Below, piece after piece: positions 1 through 5,598 of a stretch of 6,702 nt of DNA. The stretch comes from an uncultured Bacteroidales bacterium (GTDB lineage Bacteria; Bacteroidota; Bacteroidia; Bacteroidales; WCHB1-69). The DNA lies in the NCBI GenBank assembly GCA_937901455.1, contig CALDIA010000001.1, positions 1 to 6,702 of the forward strand, read 5' to 3'. The position numbers and the translations under genes were made by a program. The stretch's first letter is position 1, and every line of letters begins with the position of its first letter. The notes under the pieces were generated by a model. The model saw nothing but the letters and a program-made list of their open reading frames with translations. It ran no database searches and was not told where the DNA came from.

Positions 1-88
1 ATTTTATGGTTTAAACCACAAAAATAGCGATATTTTTATAGTTTCAACTGTAAAATAGCACTGGATTTTTATAGTTCAAACTGTAAAA
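1..88. repeat. AT-rich iteron-like direct repeats with internal dyads
   Basis: Two near-identical 24-bp units lie at 32-55 and 65-88, 33 bp apart. Each has the form ATTTTTATAGTT-N2-AACTGTAAAA (the second reads AGTT-CA-AACT, the first AGTT-TC-AACT). A third, more diverged unit lies at 1-23 and is centred on the dyad TGGTTTAAACCA. The dyads recur roughly every three helical turns and end one base before a possible start codon at 89. This is what an operator array or repeated protein-binding site looks like. An edge of a larger repeat cut by the window start is also possible. Confidence 0.55.
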
Positions 89-211
89 ATGGACAAGCGC
101 AACAGGGACAGAATTAGCCTGAAAGACTTGCAGGAAAGAGTGTTGGCTTTTCCTTCCGAGTTCTCGTTGTTTCAGATTCGGATGGAGGGGCTTTCATTGG
201 AGGATGTGTAG
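89..211 (+). CDS. possible small protein, 40 residues, unknown
   Basis: An ATG directly after the last AT-rich repeat opens a 40-codon frame ending in TAG. The product starts MDKRNRDRISLKDLQERVLA and ends MEGLSLEDV, so it has a basic N-terminus and an amphipathic, Leu/Phe-rich remainder. The frame is closed upstream by a TAG at 56-58, so this is not simply the end of a longer visible gene. It stops 12 bases before the palindrome at 224. I do not recognise the family. It could be a real small protein, a 3' remnant, or chance. The amino-acid composition looks coding but the length gives little statistical support. Confidence 0.3.
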   Translation: MDKRNRDRISLKDLQERVLAFPSEFSLFQIRMEGLSLEDV

Positions 212-223
212 GTTCTTTTGTTA

Positions 224-270
224 TTGCAAGGCTTGCAAAAGGCACTGTGTGCTTAAGTTTCTTATTTTTG
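224..270 (+). promoter_or_regulatory. palindrome plus -7 box promoter (copy A)
   Basis: The 15-bp palindrome TTGCAAGGCTTGCAA lies at 224-238. A Bacteroidota-type -7 box, TATTTTTG, lies at 263-270, with its first base 32 bp from the palindrome centre (231). The gene start at 291 follows 20 bases after the box. There is no TTG at the usual -33 spacing, so the palindrome is placed where an activator or alternative recognition element would sit. The same geometry occurs in copies C and D. Unlike the other copies, this one has no leftward promoter. Confidence 0.65.
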
Positions 271-290
271 CAGAAACAAAAAGAAGAAAG

Positions 291-1694
291 ATGAATGTTA
301 TATACGAGAAAAATGATGCCAGGGCGGCAACAAACCAACGGGTGATGAAACAGATTTCTGAAGCAGAAAAGAGATGCACTCCCTTTCCCATCAGCTGCCA
401 ACAACGTGAAGGAGTTTGGGGTATCTGGATGCAGTCGGGTGATGAGTATCTATTGGTCAACCCAATTGAATTAGTAAGCTCGGTTTTTGCTGACGATGTG
501 TATTATCTGCTAGAATACTACAACAAGGAGTTTAACGGGCAAAAACCAAAAGGGTATTTTTATGTGGATATTCGTTGTGAACACCATGCCTATCATTGGA
601 GATTGTCACATACAACTCTTGCTTCTTCAGGAATACGCTCGTTTTCTATTGAGGAATATCTGGACAAAACCAAGAATGCCATCGACGAGTTGTATCAAGC
701 GTGGAGTAAAAACGAGCCTGTTGCCTATGCTGATAAAACAGACGTAACGATAGAATCTTTAGAGCTATGCAAAAAGCAGATGGAAATCAAAGCGGTTTTG
801 CCAAGCAACTATGTTCTTATGAATGCTTCAGTGCAAGAAGAAGTCTTTCAATTCCATCCTATTGACGATGAATGGAATGAGGACTATTCCATTGGTATTG
901 GCAACAGAGCGTATAAAACCACGCTTACCAATTGGGATAATGATTTGGAACGCATCAGGCACCAGCTGGAGACATACGTCTATGAACGAGAAGCTGAACT
1001 CAAACTGTTTTTTGACATGTCAGAAACCACTGTAATCATCAAGAAGAAGAGCGTGCTTGACCAAATCAATGAATCAAAGGGTGGTTGTAGCTATAAATAC
1101 AAGGATTACGCATTAGTGGAGATACGCCCAAATGAGTTTGTGAACAAGCCTATTCTAAAAGGGTATTGCAACGAAAAAGAAACCATTAGGACAATGTATG
1201 AAGGGCTTTTGTGCCACGCCTTGCGTAGGCCACTTGAAGCGACCTCGGACATCGACTTGCCGACAAAGATGGTGGCATACAACAAGATCAAGTCACCGCT
1301 CATTGAGGCCTTTTTGAAGGATGAACATGTCACCGATGATGCATGCAGCATCAGGCAGGTGCATGTTGAGCATGTTCTGACCATTTGTCCAGATTATGGC
1401 CAGTTGTACACCGATGAAGAAAAACTTTCGGGCGATTTAGGTTTGTTGTATGACAAAGAAGGAAAACCTATCCAAATGGATGAACTTGAGGAATGGCAAT
1501 GGGAAATCAATCCGATAGTTGTAGCATCTGCAACAGGGCGCGATTATAGTAAAGACTGGCCGGACTATCATAAAAGGGGGTGGGCGTTGTCAAAGCAACT
1601 TAGGGAACGGCTTTCAACCGACTTTGATTTGTGGTATGATTGCCCATGGGAAGATAATAGTGGCACACTGAAAAAGAAGCATTTGGTGCTTTGA
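291..1694 (+). CDS. hypothetical protein, 467 aa, paralogue of the 4208-5212 product
   Basis: Function unknown. The start is placed at ATG 291 (MNVIYEKNDARA...) because an earlier in-frame ATG at 204 would lie upstream of the promoter and put the palindrome and -7 box inside the gene. Residues about 1-180 form an N-terminal region unique to this protein. Residues about 182-467 match the 4208-5212 product along their length: VFQFHPIDDEW against VYFRFSDPSCGW, YNKIKSPLIEAFL (330-342) against YNVIKSPIVEWYL, and the C-terminus, RGWALSKQLRERL plus DLWYD (429-450), against RGWVLAKEVRKRL plus DLYYD. There is no signal peptide or membrane segment, so it is probably cytoplasmic. No catalytic motif is visible. 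Its shared promoter design and position suggest an immunity or accessory protein of a toxin cassette array, which is inference. The stop is TGA, with a new promoter box just beyond it. Confidence 0.85.
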   Translation: MNVIYEKNDARAATNQRVMKQISEAEKRCTPFPISCQQREGVWGIWMQSGDEYLLVNPIELVSSVFADDVYYLLEYYNKEFNGQKPKGYFYVDIRCEHHAYHWRLSHTTLASSGIRSFSIEEYLDKTKNAIDELYQAWSKNEPVAYADKTDVTIESLELCKKQMEIKAVLPSNYVLMNASVQEEVFQFHPIDDEWNEDYSIGIGNRAYKTTLTNWDNDLERIRHQLETYVYEREAELKLFFDMSETTVIIKKKSVLDQINESKGGCSYKYKDYALVEIRPNEFVNKPILKGYCNEKETIRTMYEGLLCHALRRPLEATSDIDLPTKMVAYNKIKSPLIEAFLKDEHVTDDACSIRQVHVEHVLTICPDYGQLYTDEEKLSGDLGLLYDKEGKPIQMDELEEWQWEINPIVVASATGRDYSKDWPDYHKRGWALSKQLRERLSTDFDLWYDCPWEDNSGTLKKKHLVL

Positions 1695-1708
1695 TTTGGG
1701 AAAAGCCG

Positions 1709-1716
1709 TATTTTTG
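1709..1716 (+). promoter_or_regulatory. -7 box for the 1746 gene
   Basis: TATTTTTG matches the Bacteroidota -7 consensus TAnnTTTG. It starts 15 bases after the TGA of the upstream gene and lies 29 bases before ATG 1746. A TTTG at 1682-1685 gives a 23-bp spacer to a possible -33 element, at the long end of the usual range. No palindrome is present here, so this gene may be controlled differently from its neighbours. Confidence 0.4.
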
Positions 1717-1745
1717 TCGGCAGAAAATCCAATACAACTTTCGGT

Positions 1746-2801
1746 ATGCGTAATCCAACACAAAGCGAAACTAAAGAGTCAATAATCCGTATCCCATATC
1801 GGGATTTCCAAATGAACCCCAATCAAGTCGTATTCTATGACCCAAACAACACATCGGTAATTTCTTCCTTCATCGAGCAAAACTTGGATGAAATAAAGGG
1901 TTGGTTTGACGAACTTGATTACGAGTTCTGCTATATCCCTGACATTTGCAAGCAAATGACCAGCGAGCAGATAAGATACCTTTTCCCAAATTGGGATGGA
2001 ATTGTCGACATGTTGGGCAACGATTTGTTGAAGTCGTGGTTGGCAGACAATAACAAGACCATCGGTGCAGGTTTCCTTCGTTTGGATGACGGCTTAAGAA
2101 GAACGTTCAAGCATTTCCCTTTGGTTTCGTTGGCTAAGCAGTCATGGGAAAATCAATTAAGCCTTTATGAACCTTTCTTGCTTGAGCGATACAATGTGCA
2201 TGACCACATTCGTTTCTCAATTGCGCCTCCACGAGATGAAGATGGGTTGTATTCGGTTTATGAGAAAAAATTGAGCTTCGCCGACGAGAACTTTTCGGAG
2301 CGTTCCATTGATGATGAAATCAGCCGAATTGTTGAGCAGCTTCATAAGGAAGGTGTCGAAGAGTTTGTGCTTAGATGCATGGTGCCAGTTGAGGAAAAGC
2401 TCAGCAGGATTGTCATTACTCCAAAGTATGAAATTGCGTTGCCCGACTATGGCGGCAAATCCATAGAAATGTCGCCGTTGCCAAAGGCGGTGTTTCTTCT
2501 TTTCTTGAAGCATCCGGAAGGAATTTATTTCAAGGACTTGGTGGATTATAAAGACGAGCTTCGAGGCATTTACGAGAAGATTACCAATCGGACAAGTGCA
2601 AAGGTGGTTGACGACAGCATTGACAAGGTCACCGACCCGACACAAAACGCCATCAATGAGAAATGCTCACGCATACGCGAAGCTTTTGTAAAACAGATGG
2701 ACGAAAGATTGGCAAAAAACTATTGCATCACTGGATGGAGAGGTAGTGCGAAGAGAATCACATTGCCGCCCCACATGGTGGAGTGGCAATGTGAATTATA
2801 A
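1746..2801 (+). CDS. hypothetical protein, 351 aa, winged-helix-like C-terminal region
   Basis: Function unknown, but the C-terminal third resembles a family of uncharacterised Bacteroidota proteins I have seen before. Residues about 240-345 contain MSPLPKAVFLLFLKHPEGI, then a conserved-looking stretch with DELRGIYEKI, then NAINEKCSRIREAF, then NYCITGWRGSAKRITLP. The pattern of short helices followed by a strand-turn-strand suggests a winged-helix DNA-binding fold. This is inferred from the pattern, not proven. Residues 30-80 carry aromatic and acidic motifs (GWFDELDYEFCYIPDICKQ). There is no signal peptide or membrane segment. ATG 1746 is taken because a -7 box lies just upstream. An internal ATG at 1812 (MNPNQVVFYDPNN) is an alternative start, since YDPNN may be where family conservation begins. 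It lies 51 bases after the 291-1694 gene but appears to have its own promoter. The stop abuts a leftward-pointing terminator. Confidence 0.85.
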   Translation: MRNPTQSETKESIIRIPYRDFQMNPNQVVFYDPNNTSVISSFIEQNLDEIKGWFDELDYEFCYIPDICKQMTSEQIRYLFPNWDGIVDMLGNDLLKSWLADNNKTIGAGFLRLDDGLRRTFKHFPLVSLAKQSWENQLSLYEPFLLERYNVHDHIRFSIAPPRDEDGLYSVYEKKLSFADENFSERSIDDEISRIVEQLHKEGVEEFVLRCMVPVEEKLSRIVITPKYEIALPDYGGKSIEMSPLPKAVFLLFLKHPEGIYFKDLVDYKDELRGIYEKITNRTSAKVVDDSIDKVTDPTQNAINEKCSRIREAFVKQMDERLAKNYCITGWRGSAKRITLPPHMVEWQCEL

Positions 2802-2858
2802 AAAAGCCCACCAAGGAATATTCGGCAATGCCTAAATCGCTGCTATATCTTAGTGGGC
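2800..2858 (-). terminator. rho-independent terminator, leftward
   Basis: A 10-bp stem is formed by 2806-2815 and 2849-2858 (GCCCACCAAG with CTTAGTGGGC, one G-U type pair). On the minus strand it is followed by six T residues (2805-2800). On the plus strand only AAAAG follows, so the main direction is leftward. It lies directly against the stop of the 1746-2801 gene and would end a minus-strand transcript from the promoter at 3178-3207. It may also act weakly on the plus-strand gene. Confidence 0.65.
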
Positions 2859-2936
2859 AAAAGGGCGCATCACAGCGAGTTATGACTATCGAACTCCTAC
2901 TCTCTACGTCCGAAACGTACTCTGGAGCAACCCTTT
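2802..2936. other. gene-free stretch with nested inverted repeats
   Basis: No convincing gene is present. Beyond the terminator there are stems TACGT/ACGTA (2905-2909 with 2915-2919), GAGTT/AACTC (2877-2881 with 2892-2896) and AAAGGG/CCCTTT (2860-2865 with 2931-2936). The last encloses the other two. This could be the 3' part of a structured RNA read leftward, or chance pairing in a short window. Confidence 0.3.
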
Positions 2937-2956
2937 AATGATCCCCATCCCTCTTC

Positions 2957-3010
2957 ACCTTAACTACCCCTGAAAAGGATTGAGAAGGCGGGGCTGTCGC
3001 CTTCGATGGG
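2957..3010 (+). pseudogene. relic of a PBECR-type polyvalent protein tail
   Basis: Positions 2962-3008 align without gaps to 6600-6646, inside the tail of the nuclease-bearing frame at the right end of the window. Shared runs are AACTACCCCTGAAA, GGGCTGTCG and CGATG, all at identical spacing and in the same codon phase. Translated, TTPEKD-stop-EGGAVAFD here corresponds to TTPESNEGDRAVVPD there. The in-frame TGA shows that this copy is dead. It suggests a second toxin 3' end once stood here, upstream of the palindrome at 3219. No further homology upstream could be seen by eye. Confidence 0.5.
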
Positions 3011-3151
3011 GAAAGAGCGCATTTCAAACTGCTGCTGTTCAGTCTCTGTAGCCACACAGACGCGCTCTCCGTCAAGCAAAAGTTCAAGATCAGGACTGAC
3101 ACTGACTTCTGCTTGTTTGTCGCCAATGTTGCTTCCGCATCCAGATCACAT
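2960..3151 (-). pseudogene. broken small ORF, ATG followed at once by TGA
   Basis: On the minus strand an ATG at 3151-3149, 26 bases after the leftward -7 box, is followed immediately by TGA and then 61 open codons ending in TAA (2962-2960). The product would contain SGCGSNIGDKQAEVSVSPDL and DGERVCVATETEQ, which look like real protein. The stop at codon two means no ATG-initiated product longer than one residue. The other strand of the same DNA carries the toxin-tail relic, so one of the two readings may be an antisense artefact. Low certainty. Confidence 0.2.
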
Positions 3152-3174
3152 GGAGGGAGGTTGGACAATGACGT

Positions 3175-3238
3175 CTGCAAAACTACAACCAATTCCACAT
3201 TTGTCAAGCATAAATCTGTTTGCAAGGCTTGCAAAAGC
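3175..3238. repeat. 64-bp direct repeat, first copy (partner 4096-4159)
   Basis: This segment matches 4096-4159 with only three differences over 64 bp. It runs from CTGCAAAA, through the leftward promoter, to the end of the palindrome and AAAAGC. Both copies lie just right of gene-poor DNA. Such near-identity outside genes implies recent duplication, or selection on the promoter and palindrome. Confidence 0.8.
3178..3235 (-). promoter_or_regulatory. palindrome with leftward promoter (copy B)
   Basis: The full 17-bp palindrome TTTGCAAGGCTTGCAAA lies at 3219-3235. On the minus strand a TTG (complement of 3205-3207), a 19-bp spacer and TAGTTTTG (complement of 3178-3185) form a near-ideal Bacteroidota promoter. 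The -7 box is 42 bp from the palindrome centre (3227), as in copies C and D. Rightward, the expected box position (about 3258-3265) reads TACCGCTG, a poor match, and no gene follows. The rightward half therefore looks decayed. Confidence 0.6.
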
Positions 3239-3468
3239 AAAAGAAGGATGCCCATCATACCGCTGTTTTTTGAAAACCACACGGGGACATCCCTTTTACA
3301 AGATTCCGACACCTAAAGACACTTGTCCAATAGACTCCTCTCTCAACTGCCTGAATCTTATTGAATTAGACCTTGAGAATAAATCAGGCATCAATCCCCG
3401 ATGAAGTCACTTCTCAAAAGGAAGCATCGCTTTCAATATTCATCAATCGAGGGAATGAAGCCGCGATT
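3239..3468. other. no supportable gene
   Basis: Between the palindrome and the 3' end of the minus-strand gene no intact gene is visible. The plus frame ending at 3404 has a plausible-looking tail (PIDSSLNCLNLIELDLENKS), which could be a fragment of a lost partner gene. Its only ATG starts run back through the palindrome, so it is not called as a gene. Confidence 0.4.
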
Positions 3469-3882
3469 TTATGTTGGAATCAACCCATTCCGCACCAAGC
3501 TGTTCTCAAAATCGTTTAGGAATAATCCGCAAGAGAAGCCGTATTCCCCATCTTCACCTCCAAACATACATCCATCAAAAGTATCTTTACCAAAATCAAA
3601 GGAAAAACCATGCCCATTGTTGGTATAGAATCCGAAAACACCATTGACTTTTTCCCAATTCCAAACCAAATCCAAACCTTTTCCACCTTCAGGGTCATTG
3701 TATTCTTCTCGATAGTCAAAATAACTCCAAGAGGTATTCTTCAGTATTTCATCTTTTTCCACCATCGAAAGAAACTTACCAATGTTATTTTTTAGGTTGT
3801 TTTTTTCTTCGTCCGAATAATCAGATTTCTCGATTAACTTTTGGGCTTCTTTCATTAGCCTTTCTTTGTCTCTACTTTCCAT
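3469..3882 (-). CDS. hypothetical small acidic protein, 137 aa
   Basis: Family not recognised. Residues 1-50 are charged and likely helical (MESRDKERLMKEAQKLIEKS...). Residues 50-137 are rich in aromatics, Gly and Asp (WSYFDYREEYNDPEGGKG, NGVFGFYTNNGHGFSFDFG) and likely form beta strands. There is no signal peptide or membrane segment. The size, acidity and helix-then-sheet layout resemble immunity proteins of polymorphic toxin systems, but this is only a general likeness. It is the only gene on the minus strand. A leftward terminator sits 33-76 bases upstream of its ATG, so it needs a promoter in the short gap (no good TAnnTTTG is visible) or read-through of that terminator. It looks more AT-rich than its neighbours by eye, consistent with separate acquisition. 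Confidence 0.75.
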   Translation of the reverse strand: MESRDKERLMKEAQKLIEKSDYSDEEKNNLKNNIGKFLSMVEKDEILKNTSWSYFDYREEYNDPEGGKGLDLVWNWEKVNGVFGFYTNNGHGFSFDFGKDTFDGCMFGGEDGEYGFSCGLFLNDFENSLVRNGLIPT

Positions 3883-3910
3883 TGACCTGAGATTGAGTTG
3901 TTATATCTAT

Positions 3911-3958
3911 AAAAAAGCCCTGAAGTTCAAGACCGGAATCTCACCGGGTTCAGGGCTT
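3911..3958 (-). terminator. rho-independent terminator, leftward
   Basis: A perfect 10-bp stem (AAGCCCTGAA at 3915-3924 with TTCAGGGCTT at 3949-3958) encloses an inner CCGG/CCGG pairing (3933-3936 with 3944-3947). On the minus strand it ends in a T-run (complement of 3911-3916). No T-run follows on the plus strand. It would end a transcript of about 190 bases from the leftward promoter at 4099-4128. It also lies just before the minus-strand gene, so it could act as an attenuator for that gene. Confidence 0.7.
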
Positions 3959-4098
3959 GTGTTGAGCTTCAGACCTTCTGTGAATTAATCCCACTGACTC
4001 GGCCCGTCGATGTCAGTCAGTCTGGCTTGTCTTCAGATGGAACGCTGAGATTTGAGGTGCCACCCCGGCTGCTGACAATCACAAACGCTTCAACGCTG
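3959..4098. other. intergenic region, no gene, possible short leftward RNA
   Basis: No intact ORF of convincing quality is present. If the leftward promoter at 4099-4128 is active, this DNA is transcribed leftward and ends at the terminator at 3911-3958. The longest sensible minus frame here encodes only about 20 residues (VIVSSRGGTSNLSVPSEDKP) from a GTG. On the plus strand, a frame into the repeat reads AAKLQPIPHLSS, and the copy at 3175 gives SAKLQPIPHLSS. This shared string comes from the 64-bp repeat. Confidence 0.35.
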
Positions 4099-4159
4099 CA
4101 AAATTACAACCAATTCCACATTTGTCAAGCAAAAATCGGTTTGCAAGGCTTGCAAAAGC
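4096..4159. repeat. 64-bp direct repeat, second copy (partner 3175-3238)
   Basis: It differs at three positions from 3175-3238 and contains the leftward promoter and the palindrome of copy C. Its right part overlaps the 131-bp repeat shared with 5626-5756. Copy C is therefore a mosaic sharing its left side with copy B and its right side with copy D. Confidence 0.8.
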
Positions 4160-4187
4160 CAACAAATATAAATGTTGGCTATTTTTG
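4099..4187. promoter_or_regulatory. bidirectional promoter around a palindrome (copy C)
   Basis: The 17-bp palindrome lies at 4140-4156 (centre 4148). Rightward, TATTTTTG at 4180-4187 begins 32 bp from the centre and is followed by ATG 4208 after 20 bases. Leftward, TTG (complement of 4126-4128), 19 bp and TAATTTTG (complement of 4099-4106) begin 42 bp from the centre. The two distances differ by 10 bp, so both boxes should lie on the same helical face relative to the palindrome. The rightward promoter lacks a -33 TTG and may need an activator bound at the palindrome, about 43 bp upstream of the start of transcription. Confidence 0.65.
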
Positions 4188-4256
4188 CACCCCGAAACAC
4201 TATACTCATGGATAACAGACACGTCTCAAAATGGTTGGAACAAAAAAGCCGAGTTT
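4126..4256. repeat. 131-bp direct repeat, first copy (partner 5626-5756)
   Basis: The segment matches 5626-5756, exactly 1500 bp away, with four differences. It covers the palindrome, the rightward promoter, the leader and the first 16 codons of the 4208 gene. Identity stops abruptly after GAGTTT. Recombination between the copies would delete the 4208 gene and the DNA after it. Confidence 0.85.
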
Positions 4257-5212
4257 GTCAGGAAATTGCACAATGGAAGAAAGACAAGACCGATGAGGTC
4301 TATTTCCGTTTTTCAGACCCAAGTTGCGGATGGATGGACATCACGGTTTTTGTCAATGGAGAAAAACGCCACACTTTTTCTGCCAGTGCTGGCTTCGACC
4401 CGTTCCCAAGATTAAAGAAGTGGATGGAAAACATTGTTGAACATTCTTTTCTTTCCACCGATTTGGAAATAGACCTTGAAGGAAATTCGGTTGTTTTTCA
4501 CTATGAACACCTACATCCCAATCCTGACATGACAGCGGAAACAGGGCTGTTTTATGTGTTCGATTCATCAACTGAAGCAATACCAGTGGCGTGTTATTGC
4601 AAAACGAAGCAACTGCTGTTTTGGCTTTACAATGGCTTGATTTACTACGCTTCGCGTTCAGGTTCGGCAAAATTGATAGGGAAAGAATGGTATTATTTGG
4701 ATAAAGACGACGAGGGGAATCCTACAGAAAGTAACTGGACTTTCTACAATGTGATAAAGTCACCTATTGTGGAATGGTATCTTGACAAAACCAGGCCCCA
4801 CCATCAAAAAATGCCTCGGTTTAGGGAAACGCTCGCCATTAAGGAAACCGTTCACATGTGGGCGGAATGGGGCGATGGGTTATTCTGGCATCAGCGTGGT
4901 GGATGCTGCGGCAATGCCGAAAAGTTCTGTGTTGACAATTTGGAGCATTACATTGAATTAACCGATTTGCCCGAACTTCGAAAATGGTATGACGAATTTG
5001 ATGATAGCAACCCATGCGTGAAATGGGAAGAGGATGTTTACAATTCATGGTTTCTCCGTGGTTGGGTGTTGGCCAAAGAGGTCAGGAAACGCTTGCCCGA
5101 AACCGTGGACTTGTATTATGATTGGAAATACTTGTCTCACAAGATAGAAGGAAAAAGTGTGGACATTCCTTATTTGGTTCTTGACGAAAGGTTGATAGCG
5201 CAAAACAGTTGA
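4208..5212 (+). CDS. hypothetical protein, 334 aa, paralogue of the 291-1694 product
   Basis: Function unknown. ATG 4208 (MDNRHVSKWLEQKSR) is chosen because it lies 20 bases after the -7 box, the same distance as in the 291 gene. An in-frame ATG at 4172 lies upstream of that box. The whole protein aligns with residues about 182-467 of the 291-1694 product. Shared landmarks are YNVIKSPIVEWYLDK (180-194), RGWVLAKEVRKRL (284-296) and DLYYD (301-305), plus a shared NGLIYYA/EGLLCHA segment near 142-148. It lacks the paralogue's N-terminal 180 residues. It has a Cys cluster, GGCCGNAEKFC, around residues 231-241. There is no signal peptide or membrane segment. Having two diverged paralogues behind matching palindrome promoters suggests a family of partner genes, possibly immunity proteins. 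This is inference. The stop is TGA, followed by hairpins. Confidence 0.85.
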   Translation: MDNRHVSKWLEQKSRVCQEIAQWKKDKTDEVYFRFSDPSCGWMDITVFVNGEKRHTFSASAGFDPFPRLKKWMENIVEHSFLSTDLEIDLEGNSVVFHYEHLHPNPDMTAETGLFYVFDSSTEAIPVACYCKTKQLLFWLYNGLIYYASRSGSAKLIGKEWYYLDKDDEGNPTESNWTFYNVIKSPIVEWYLDKTRPHHQKMPRFRETLAIKETVHMWAEWGDGLFWHQRGGCCGNAEKFCVDNLEHYIELTDLPELRKWYDEFDDSNPCVKWEEDVYNSWFLRGWVLAKEVRKRLPETVDLYYDWKYLSHKIEGKSVDIPYLVLDERLIAQNS

Positions 5213-5213
5213 A

Positions 5214-5289
5214 AACGAGGCGGCACTACACTGCTCTACCAAAGTGCCTTTTACACGGAGAATGGAAAACTTGTATCTCCGACCTCGTT
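5214..5289. terminator. nested hairpins after the 4208 gene, probable bidirectional terminator
   Basis: An inner stem GGCACT/AGTGCC (5222-5227 with 5243-5248) is followed on the plus strand by TTTT and would end the 4208 gene transcript just after its stop. An outer stem pairs AACGAGGCGG (5214-5223) with CCGACCTCGTT (5279-5289, one bulged base). Leftward it is followed by a short T-run. The outer stem overlaps the inner one, so they are alternatives depending on the direction of transcription. The leftward form could end a transcript from the promoter at 5599-5628. T-runs are short, so strength is uncertain. Confidence 0.45.
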
Positions 5290-5598
5290 ATCTTGGAAGG
5301 ATGCCCTTCAAACCGCAGCGTTTCAGCCTCACGGAGGCACCCTTCTTTGAAGTCCCCAGCCCGAAGGTCAAGACCGACACTTAAGCGGCTTCGGTGCTGG
5401 AGAAAACGGAATCTCGACATCATTACCCTTTGTGCCCGAATGAATCTGCTGAAACAGGTGCGGTGGGAGCTTCTTTCCCGCACACCGAGAATCCAACAAA
5501 CAATCACCTGTGGACGGTAGTACCACAATCAGTCCTGCTGGAGAAACAGCAGCCGGCAGACACCGAAACATTTCTGCTCTTGGCGATAGTTGGTGAAG
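5290..5598. other. gene-poor, hairpin-rich spacer, possible decayed coding DNA
   Basis: No intact gene is supported. Several short stems occur, for example GTGCGG/CCGCAC with GGG/CCC inside it (about 5452-5480). The plus strand has short protein-like runs split by stops and frame changes, such as LVSPTSLSWKDALQTAAFQP, GAGENGISTSLPFVPE and SPVDGSTTISPAGETAAG. The last resembles the Ser/Thr/Gly-rich tails of polyvalent toxin proteins. By position (right of a partner gene, left of a palindrome) it corresponds to the relic-bearing DNA at 2802-3180. I read it as probable decayed toxin tail, with low certainty. Confidence 0.3.

Noticed and set aside
204..290. Extended N-terminus for the 291-1694 gene (ATG 204)
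   Set aside because: It would place the palindrome and the -7 box inside the coding sequence. The extra residues are Cys/Lys/Phe-rich and look untranslated.
2935..3312. 125-residue minus-strand ORF across copy B
   Set aside because: It starts beyond the leftward promoter and translates the palindrome (LQALQTDLC). The Leu/Ser-rich composition is typical of a shadow frame.
3006..3404. 132-residue plus-strand ORF across copy B
   Set aside because: It reads through the palindrome and leftward promoter repeat, giving the NLFARLAKA string that other copies also give in non-coding context. The first half looks like antisense or relic DNA.
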